Origin: Artemia franciscana
Taxonomy: Eukaryota; Arthropoda; Branchiopoda; Anostraca; Artemiidae
Assembly: GCF_032884065.1 (NCBI RefSeq)
Contig: NC_088872.1
Location: forward strand, 3,844,001-3,908,000
Length of the DNA: 64,000 nt
Direction of reading: 5' to 3'
Below, piece by piece: positions 55,946 through 64,000 of this stretch (position 1 is its first letter; the number at the start of each line of letters is the position of its first letter). A model generated the notes under the pieces. It saw only the letters and a program-made list of their open reading frames with translations. It was not told where the DNA came from and ran no database searches. The translations under genes were made by a program, and so were the position numbers.

Positions 55946-58900
55946 GAAAAGTAGTTTCCTTAATGTAACGTATCCTCATGCTTTTGTGTCCTTTGTGTGT
56001 AAACATTCGAAATCTGTCAATTATCTTAGTTTATTGCTGTCAAGAGTACATTTATTATTTTTTTATGCTCAGTTAGCATCTAAGGCCCACGGAATTTACC
56101 TACTAGTTGAGCTTGCTGTTTGTAAAAGTGTTTTTTATTAACTTCTTGGTATTCGATCAACAATTAAAGACTCAGAAACTTACCAAGTAGATAAGTTGGT
56201 TTCAGTTAAAAAGTGGTTTTATCAGTTTTTTTTATTAAGCTAATAAGTAGAACACTCGGAATATATCAACTACCTGAGTTTATTGCGCTCAAAAGAGCTT
56301 TTATTAAGTTTTTGATAGTCATCCAGCAAATGAGACAATTGGAATTTACCTACTAGCTGAGTTTGTTGTATGCAAAAGTGTTTTTATTTCCTTTTTGCAT
56401 ACTCAGTCACCAATTAAAAGACTCATAATTTACCAGTTATCTGAGTTTGTTGTACTCAAAAGTGCTAATATTAAATTTTCTGATGCGCTGTCAGTAACTA
56501 AAAAACTCGGCATTTTCCAGCTAGCTGAGCTGGCTGTGCTCAGAATTGCTTGTATTAAATGTTTTATGATAATCTGTCAGCAACTAAAACACTCTGAATT
56601 TATCAACTTTCTCAATTTATTGTATTCAAAAGTGATCTTGTTAAATTTCTTATGCTCAATCAGCAGCAAATACACTCGGAATTTAATTACTAACTAAGGT
56701 TGTTTTATGCGAAAGTGTTTTTTTGTTATTTGTTTCATACTCAATCACCGTTTAAGCTTGAAATTTACCAAGTACTTGAGCTAGTTATAGTGAAAAGTGC
56801 TTTTATTAATTTTTTGGTGATCAGCCTGCAACTAAAACACTCGGAATTAATCAACTACCTGAGTTTATTGTAGTCAAAAGTCTTATTAAATTTTTGATAC
56901 TCAGTTAGAAATTAAGACACTAAGAATTTACTTACTGTTCGAGTTTATTGTATACAAAAGTACTTTTATTAAATCTTTGACATTCAGTCAGCAAATAATA
57001 TACTCGGAATGTACGTAATAGATGAGTTTGATGCAGTTTAAAAAATATTTTTATTAATGTTTTGGGTTTCAGCTAGTAATTGGAACACACGACATATATC
57101 AACTACCAGAGTATATTGTACTCGATAGTAGTTTGATTAAAATTTTATAGTCTGTAAGCAAATAAGACAATAGGAAATTATCAAGTGTTTGAGTTTGTTT
57201 TGCTCAAAAGTGCTATTGTTAAATTTTTTTATATGATTTAAGTAACTTAAACACTGGGAGTTTACGAGCTAGCTGAGTTAATTGAACTCAAAAGGGCAAC
57301 TAGTGAACAACTAAAACACTCAGAATTTCTTAACTCCCTTAGTTTATTGTAGTTAAAAGTGCTCTTGTTAAGTTTTTGATCCTCTGTCAGCTGCTCAGAC
57401 ACTTAGAATTTACCTCCTAGTTCAGTTTGTTCTAAGCAAAAGCGTCTTTTATTATTTTTACACTCAAACATGAATTAAAAGACTTGGAATTAACCAAGTA
57501 GCTAAGTGTGCTATAGCCCAAAGTGCTTTTACTAATATGTGCTTTTTATCAAAGTGGTTTTTTGTTAATATTTTATTAATATTAGTGCTATGCTCAACCT
57601 GCAACTAAAACACCTATAAATTATCAACTACCTCAGTTTATTGTAATCAAAAGGGCTTTTACTAAATTTTTGATACTCAGTCAGCAATTAAGACACTCTG
57701 GATCTACCTTCTGGCTGAGTTTGTTTAATGCAAAAATGGTTTTATTTTATTTGTTTTTGATACTCGTTCCCAAATAAAGAGTCTAAGAATTTACCTACTA
57801 GCTGAGTTTATTGTACTCAAAAGTGTTATTATCAAATTTGTTAATAAGCTGTCACCAATTAAAAGAGTTGGAAATTACCAAGTAGCTGATTCGGTTGCAG
57901 TCGAGAGTGCTTTTATTAATTTTTGGTATTCTGTCAGCAACTATAACACGCGGAATTTATCAAGTCTCCTCTGTTTATTTTAGTCAAAAGTACTTTTCTT
58001 AGATTTTGACCCTCAGCCAGCAATTAACACATTCAGAATTTGCCTACTATCTGAGCTTGTTCCATGCAAAAGTGTTCTTCTTTTAGTTTCCTGATACCCA
58101 GTCACCAATTAAAGGAAACTTACCAAGTATCTCAGTTTGTTGCAGTCAAAAGTATTTTTTGGGCACCCTGCCAGAAGTTAAAACAATCAGAATTTATCAA
58201 GTCCCCTGATTGGAATTTTGAAGATCAGTCAGCGGCTAAGAAATTCCGAATTTACCTACTAGCTGAGTTTGTTATATACAAAAGTGATTTTTAATGATTT
58301 ATGACGCTCAGACACCAGATAAGATTCAGAATTTACCTTCTAACTAAGTTTTTTTTCATGCAAAAGGGCTTTTATAAAAAAAATATCCAGTCACCAATTA
58401 AAAGACTTGACATTTACCATGTCGCTAAATTCGTTGTAGTCAAAAGTGTTTTTTTTTAATTTTTTGGTACTCTTTCAACACCCACAACACTCGAAATTTA
58501 TCAAATCCCTCAGTTTATTGTAGACAGAAGGGTTTTCATTAGATTTTTGATTGATGCGTCCTCATCAACTAAGACGTTCGAAATTTATGGAATTTACCAA
58601 GTAGCTGAGTTTACTGTAGTCAAAAGTGCTTTTATTAGGTTTTTGATACTCAGTCAGCAACTAAGGCGGTTGGATTTAATAAACTGCCTCAGTTTATTGT
58701 AGTCAAAACTGCTTTTATCAGATTTTTGATGCTCAGTCAGTGACAAAGACATTCGGAATTTACCTACTAGCTGAGTTTGTTCCATACAAAACTGATTTTC
58801 TATTAATTTTCTTATACCCAGTCACCAATTAAATGACTTGAAATTTACCTACTAACTGTGTTTTATTCCATGCAAAGGAGCTTTTATTGATTTTTTTAAT

Positions 58901-59000
58901 GAAAAGACTTGGAATTTACCAAGTAGCTGAGTTTGTTTTAGTCAAAAGTGTATGCAAAAGTGCTTTTCTATTAATTTTTTGATACTCCGTCACCAATTAA
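55946..59000 (-). repeat. ~250 bp higher-order satellite, right arm (about 12 units)
   Basis: The same three monomers reversed. B-type CTCAGTTTATTGTAGTCAAAA variants lie at 56,030, 56,275, 56,612, 56,864, 57,113, 57,349, 57,637, 57,965, 58,508 and 58,690. Spacings are near 250 bp, with jumps near 330 where one monomer has been gained. Open frames here are repeat shadows. Confidence 0.75.
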
Positions 59001-59620
59001 GGCTTTATTGCATTATTTACCCTCACAGGGCTATTGTATCATCACTTAAAATATATACAACTTAACTAATTTTGACTTTATGCATACCCCAATACAAAAC
59101 AAAACTCTTCAAAGGCTTTATTGTATCATTCCATTCATAGGGCTAACGGGTCATTGCTTTAAATATAGACGACTTTATTAATTTCAACTTTATGCAAACC
59201 CCAATACTAAACAATACTTTTCAAATGCTTTACTGTATCTTTTCCCTCATAGAGATGTTGTATAATCGTTTAAAACATATTTGACTTCATTATTTTGAGT
59301 TTATGCATGCCCCAATACTAAGCAATACTTTTCAAAAGGGTTTATTGTATCATTTCCCTCATAGGGCTGTCGTTTCATCGCTTAAAGTATATACGACTTT
59401 TCTAATTTTGACTATATATACACCAATACTAAGTAATACTTTTAAAAAGACTGATTGTATCATTTTCCTCATAGGGCTGTCGTATCATTTCTTAAAATAT
59501 ATACGACTAATTGCATCTCCTTTAATAAGAAATACACTTCAAAAGCTTTATTGTATAGCTTTATAGGGCAGTCGTATTGTCGCCTGAAATATGTACAACT
59601 TTATTAAGTTCATCTTTATG
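59001..59620 (-). repeat. ~115 bp satellite, right arm (5-6 units)
   Basis: GGCTTTATTGTATCATT..CCTCATAGGGCTGTCGTATCAT..TTAAAATATATACGACTTTATTAAT recurs about every 115 bp. It is the reverse complement of the 53,575-54,030 block, with one or two extra units. Confidence 0.75.
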
Positions 59621-60295
59621 CGTACCCCTCCCAATAAAAAAAATCAGGAAAAAATGTCACTATAAACGTTGTTTTTCTAATAAGAAAAATCACGACTACC
59701 ATATCTGCATTTTATTCATTTTATTTTTCGAAATTATCACAAGTGACTTTTTTGTTTTAAATATATTTTATTCTATTTTAAGAAATGAAAAAAGTTGAAA
59801 AAATTACTGTCAAAAAAATAAACTTAAGAAAATAAGTGTAAAAAGGGGGCAAAAAGCTGGGTTGAGGAGGGACATTGGGGCCTTGATGGTTGGGATATGG
59901 ATAACCGTACTTTCCTTCTAAAATAAGTGTTGATATAAGCACTCATTCCCACGAAGATGATGATAATCCAGCCTTATATTAGATATAGTTGCTATGGCTG
60001 GTTGCTAGGGCCTCTGGTATGTATACAAATGAAGTTCTCATGGTAGTATGCAAAAGTAATGTACCCTCTGTAGTATAGAAAGTCTGTCCTGTTACTCCAT
60101 GAACGTCTATTAATCATGTCCTAACATGAATATGTTGGTCATCCACCCAAATTGTTACATGGATTGTAACCGATTACTTGAATGATGTATTCCTGTGATG
60201 TATTCCTAAAACATTTATTTATATAATTGTCATGACCTGAATAAGTACGTGAAAGGCTTATGGTATAATAACCGGTTATGCCAATAATGTATAAG

Positions 60296-60440
60296 TGGGA
60301 CCAGGGGTGGACCCCGGGGGGGTCAAGAGGAGACTAAGGCCCCCCAAGATTTTCCTGGCACCATCATTCGCATTCCGTTCTCTTTTCTTTTCTTACTCTT
60401 TTTTTTTAAGTAAACTCGTCAATTTGATCAATTATTAGTA
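60296..60440 (+). repeat. Dispersed TTCCGTTCTTTT repeat, copy 1
   Basis: GGGTCAAGAGGAGACTAAGG, CTGGCACCATCATTCGCATTC, CGTTCTCTTTTCTTTTCTTA, AAACTCGTCAATTTG. Related copies at 61,070-61,215 and 61,360-61,510 suggest a local three-fold scatter of a ~150 bp repeat. Confidence 0.6.
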
Positions 60441-60758
60441 GGTGATTTACCCAATTAACAACAGAAAGCAAAGCTTTCCTATGAATGGAAAGAGCAAAGT
60501 TGAAACTTAAACCGAACAAAAATTATTTATCTTCGGCTGGTTCAGTATGGATATCTGCCAAATTGGTGTAAAAATCTTTGATTGCTGTAAAGATTTGTGT
60601 ACGAACATGGAACTTTCCCTTATTTCACAAAAATGGAGATACTTGTTGAAGGTAAAAGTGGTATCTTCAACACGTTTCATAAACGTGGTAACACAGTTAT
60701 AGCTATTTGTCTATTAACAATGACATATTGAAAAGTAGCCTTGTAGCTAAAAGTTAGA
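60441..60758. other. Unassigned DNA
   Basis: No gene seen. AGTTGAAACTTAAACCGAACAAAAATTATT at 60,497 is a weak echo of family P arms. Confidence 0.4.
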
Positions 60759-60897
60759 ATGGATGAAAATAAAAAATCTGGACACGAGCACAGAATGGAT
60801 AAGAGACGAAGACTGATGGCTGAATATACAAGGGGATCGAAGGATATTTCCGGATATTTTGGTAAAATATCCGAAAACACCTGGAAATCTAAAGGTA
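60759..60897 (+). CDS. Possible first exon of a hAT/ZMYM-type transposase relative
   Basis: From ATGGATGAA the frame gives MDENKKSGHEHRMDKRRRL, MAEYTRGSKDISGYFGKIS and ENTWKSK, reaching a good donor AAG|GTAATT; unspliced it stops three codons later. KSG..(K)RKxxxR....A.GSxDIxxFF resembles the N-terminus of many hAT-derived TTF-type zinc-finger proteins. No further exon was recognised within the window, so it may be a relic. Confidence 0.3.
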
Positions 60898-61069
60898 ATT
60901 TTTGACTAATAATAAACCCCCTCCATCCTCAAAATCATTAATTTTAGTTTTGTGACTAATTAAATAGGGAATGGCACAATAGGCCTTTCGTGTGAATAAA
61001 TTTATCTATCTATTTATTTTAACTATATTGCTAATTTGGTTGAAATTAGATGAATGAAAGAGTTGAAAT

Positions 61070-61215
61070 AAATTTAGGCCAGGAACAGATCTATGGGGTC
61101 AAAGGGGCTGACCCTCCCCTCAAGACACTTCTGGCACACTGATTCCGTTCTTTTTCTTTTTTTTAATCTTTTTTAAGATAAACTTGTCAATTTGGTGCCC
61201 ACCTTGAGTCACATT
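61070..61215 (+). repeat. Dispersed TTCCGTTCTTTT repeat, copy 2
   Basis: GGCCAGGAACAGATCTATGG, GGCTGACCCTCCCCTCAAG, ACTGATTCCGTTCTTTTTC, AAACTTGTCAATTTGGTGCCC, GAGTCACATTGGCGCC. Confidence 0.6.
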
Positions 61216-61359
61216 GGCGCCTTTGGTCCGTTAGCCTTCAGGCCCAAGATTTTGCTCTTGATCTGTTAGAGATTCAGACATGAAACTTTTAATTTACGAA
61301 TCATTTCGCCATAAAATTATAAGATAAACCTCGTTTTCAGGAAAAATTAATCATATAAT

Positions 61360-61510
61360 TAAAGTTGCTTGCTAGATCTTCATCTTCAGATTGTGTTTTC
61401 TGGCACCCTTATTCCGTTCTTTTTAACCTTTTTGGAAATAAACTTGTCATTTTGGTGCCCATCTCGAGTCACATTGGCACCCTTGGTCCAGTGCCTCCCC
61501 CAAAATTTTT
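61360..61510 (+). repeat. Dispersed TTCCGTTCTTTT repeat, copy 3
   Basis: CTGGCACCCTTATTCCGTTC, AAACTTGTCATTTTGGTGCCC, GAGTCACATTGGCACCC, then CCTCCCCCAAAATTTT. Most similar to copy 2. Confidence 0.6.
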
Positions 61511-62638
61511 TCTAGATCTGCCCTTGTCTGGGATGTATTATCCTACCATTACTTTTCGGCACCCACAGTTTTGTAACAATTTTCTTATAGAATAAGTGCA
61601 AATGTAAATCTTGTATCAAATTAACTTGATTATGAATGTATGTAATTGAGGAAACTGATGTCTTTAAACGAAAAATAAAAATACTATTTGCAACCTTTTG
61701 TTTTCTTGGATTCTTTTTTAAATGGCTTCCCAAGTAATTTTTTTTATTGATGAAATTACCAAGAAAAATGGTTTATTACATTTACAGTCAAAAGATTTTG
61801 TTTGACTTTAATGTAGAGACTTTATAAGAATATTACGAAAGTAAATCTTGTCAGTATTTATGATAATAGTATTATTAAAGCTTATATATCCAACTTGTAT
61901 CACAATTTGCATCATAAGAATTTTTTTCACTTTCACATTTATTTTTAATTTTCCTAACATCAATAAATGGCCTTAAACGCCGTTGAACCCTATGAGGTCG
62001 TACGTAAGAATATTGTGTAAAGTTAAAAATAAGTAAGTAAATAAATTATATTTCACAATAGCGTGTAAATTATGATATCCGTTTCATGCTCTTATTGTTT
62101 CATTCGCTCTGGACCCCCCCAAGAGGGTACAAAACTACAGAGTTAATAAATTATAAAAAAAAATAAATAAATTATCTTCCGCATTATTAAGTGTTACATT
62201 GACCCTGATATAACCATATCATTTTTATCTTTCATAGCAAAAGAAGAAACCGCAGAATTTAGCTTCGTATCGGTTCAATTATTTTTCGACTCTGGCAATT
62301 TTTTTTATTTTTTTGGGGCGGCAAATCATTTCTGCGTACAAGGATAATTTCTACATAAAAAGTCTGCAGTGAGCATGAATATCGTATCAATTGGCTCTCT
62401 GGCTACATTGAGTTAATATGGCTAATTTGTATTTGGTATGTTGGAATAGTCAAAAAATGCATGTTTACCTTGTGATTGTGTATACATTTAGTGACTTTTG
62501 TTTAATGTCTTTCGCTTATAAAGTAAGAACTGATGTGCAAAAGGATGTTGCAGAGAGACAGGTTTTTTGCATTTTTCCTTTCTCTGGATTAATTGACTTT
62601 CGATTAATATTTTATGTAAAAATCTCAAGAAAATAACG
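61511..62638. other. Unassigned AT-rich DNA
   Basis: Nothing recognisable on either strand. The 72-codon frame at 62,418 (MANLYLVCWNSQKMHVYLVI) is hydrophobic but has no domain and no splice context that I can defend. Confidence 0.5.
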
Positions 62639-62850
62639 TTTTAAAAATGGTCTAAGAAGGGAGAAATAAAATTTTCTATTCTAAAGAATATTTTTGATAT
62701 GCATATTTCAAAACGTGCCGCGTCTTTTCAGTCAAATACCTATTGATATCCAACTATTTTAAAGGCACACCACGTTTTGAAGTATGAATATCAAGAGCAT
62801 TATTTAAAACCGATATTTTTATTTTCCCCTTTTTTAATCCATTTTTAAAA
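62639..62850. mobile_element. MITE-like foldback, ~212 bp
   Basis: TTTTAAAAATGGTCTAAGAAGGG..TTGATATGCATATTTCAAAACGTG returns as its reverse complement ending CCATTTTTAAAA, ~80 bp arms at roughly 80 percent identity. Non-coding. Confidence 0.6.
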
Positions 62851-62910
62851 TGTGGTTTAAAAATATTATTAGATATTTGTTGAACTCTCTTAAATTCTTA
62901 GAAAAAAATT

Positions 62911-62973
62911 AGGAGTCAGTGATTTCGACTTCTGGGTTATGGGCCCAACGTGCTTCCGCTGCGCCAAGCCGCT
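62911..62973 (-). pseudogene. tRNA-iMet-like remnant (or SINE head)
   Basis: On the - strand: AGCGGCTTGGCGCAGCGGAA, GCACGTTGGGCCCATAACCC, AGAAGTCGAAATC. It has the D-arm/A box TGGCGCAGCGG and the initiator-Met anticodon arm TGGGCCCATAACCCA with CAT. The acceptor stem and T-arm do not pair properly, and the 3' part is replaced, followed by TTTTTTT. It is therefore not a functional tRNA as read. Confidence 0.55.
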
Positions 62974-64000
62974 TTTGTTTAATAAATAGAACAAGAAAGA
63001 TATGTTAACTTATGTTTCTTCTGAAATAATGAACTAAATTGTAGGATAATTAAGCATTTTTGAGATTCAAATATATCAGAATATTAAAATGTAGATCAAA
63101 GCTGCATAATACTTTTGAGCCGAATCGAATGGAGGAAGGGATCGAAATAATCGTCTCAAATTTTTATTGGCGAAAGACAGACATCCAGGGAATACAAGTT
63201 AAGTAAAACGTGGTATAAATTGCGTCTTTTGACCTTGTTTATGGGTCTAATTCATTCACTTGTTAAAAAGATCGACTTCGAATGTTTTGATCTTAAAAAA
63301 CAACAAATGAAGATAAAATCTAAACAAACTGGGTCTCGGATTTTTGTGAGTAATTGCGTCCAGGCACGTAAACGAGAATTTATTCGGTGAAGGTTCTCAA
63401 ATGTTGGAAGTGAGGAAGTGCCCGTCAGATCACTCAAAACATCTGAAACAATCGTAAAATATAGAAAAATCTAAAAAGGGGGTGTTTTGGGGAGGGGCCA
63501 AAACTAAAGGACCTCCAACCAGCAGCAGAATTAAATATATTTGGCACAAGCCTCCAGCTTAAAGCGGTTTAAAGAGACACAACTATTTGTCTTTTCATCA
63601 ATAAAAATGGTAAGACTGGCTTGCAAAAATGAATCACGAAAATTAACAAATGGTTTTATGGTTTATGGTCCCATCGCAAATTTTCGGTATGTTATCTTTC
63701 CGCAGTCTTATGGTTGATGTTTCAACTTAAGATGAACATTTTGCTATCATTCGATAGCTGAAATTCAGCATTATCCATCTATAGGATTATGCTTTGAATT
63801 TTGCTTTTCAGGTTTTCTTATTGAAAAATTAGAACGCGCCAGAAAAAGGCAAAGTACGAGAACTTTCTTTTTAAATAAGCAAGTCTAGATTATTCCCAAA
63901 AAAAGTCAAAATTAGGCTAAATCTTAAATCAAATTCGGTGAATGGATACATCTGAAACTTAGGTCTCCAATTATGTAAGTATATATTATATTGTATCTAA
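62974..64000. other. Unassigned DNA to window end
   Basis: No gene, repeat or RNA recognised. Confidence 0.5.

Larger units (their letters stand above)
52952..60291. mobile_element. Giant spacerless inverted repeat built of satellites
   Basis: The left arm (52,952-55,912) and right arm (55,913-60,291) are reverse complements in composition and order. First, a ~620-670 bp flank, for example GAGGCCCTAGCAACCAGCC at 53,146 and its complement at 59,996. Next, a ~115 bp satellite, then a ~250 bp higher-order satellite, then the centre. Outer ends agree as TAC..8..GCATAAC. The arms are unequal because the right arm has more satellite units. No transposase and no clear target duplication were found. 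Closest known plan: Foldback/Galileo elements, whose long inverted ends contain tandem repeats. A frozen chromosomal rearrangement is the alternative. Confidence 0.75.

Noticed and set aside
53575-59620. Regularly spaced repeats that might be read as a CRISPR array
   Set aside because: Units are contiguous diverged satellites without unique spacers, in intron-bearing eukaryotic DNA.
52952-60291. Interpretation as a Polinton or other capsid-bearing element with long inverted ends
   Set aside because: No polymerase, integrase or capsid-like frames are present; the arms are satellites.

Overview
This is eukaryotic, intron-bearing, AT-rich DNA from an arthropod-like genome. The only recognisable host gene encodes a Spätzle-type cystine-knot ligand precursor. 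TTAGG-type motifs are present, and most of the window is repeats. The dispersed repeats remind me of brine shrimp (Artemia) sequence, but that is memory, not a search result.

Layout. (1) 1-13,531 and about 33,145-46,990 are the same ~13.5 kb region in opposite orientations. Each copy holds the last two exons of the Spätzle-like gene (+ strand 3,578-3,942 and 9,035-9,371; - strand 43,409-43,045 and 37,969-37,633), a 3' pseudo-exon and the same transposon cargo. The copies are nearly identical in exons and differ by a few percent plus indels elsewhere. A run of 10 N (33,135-33,144) lies exactly at the inner edge of the second copy. The palindrome may therefore be two haplotypes joined head-to-head by scaffolding rather than a real inverted duplication. 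(2) 13,532-17,127 holds a degenerate tandem array, a hairpin-headed repeat and a LINE fragment. (3) 17,128-25,034 is a 7.9 kb insertion with inverted ends and a TTA target duplication (PIF/Harbinger-like) that splits the LINE. Its interior is almost free of CpG. (4) 25,038-26,880 holds more of the LINE and of the local repeats. (5) 26,881-33,134 holds two Helitron copies: an old one with Rep and PIF1-helicase remnants, and a younger one with an intact 5' end, a promoter carrying four TGACGTCA sites and a Rep domain cut off by the gap. (6) 46,990-52,950 is a graveyard of MITEs, hAT, Penelope-like and LINE scraps. (7) 52,952-60,291 is the most unusual object: a 7.3 kb inverted repeat with no spacer. 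Its arms carry, in mirror order, a unique flank, a ~115 bp satellite and a ~250 bp three-monomer higher-order satellite, meeting at a GGCCGGCC centre between head-to-head TTAGG-like motifs. (8) 60,292-64,000 is mostly unassigned, with a dispersed repeat, a MITE, a possible hAT exon and a tRNA-iMet-like remnant.

Two home-grown repeat families recur throughout. Family P is a ~245 bp near-perfect palindrome. Family H is a longer repeat ending in the hairpin CAGTTCGTGGTAACGAACTG. They share the 12-mer GTAAGGAGCGAC and a common linker, so they are probably modules of one non-autonomous foldback-type element. No CRISPR array or rRNA was seen. All family calls rest on reading motifs by eye; none was tested by a database search.
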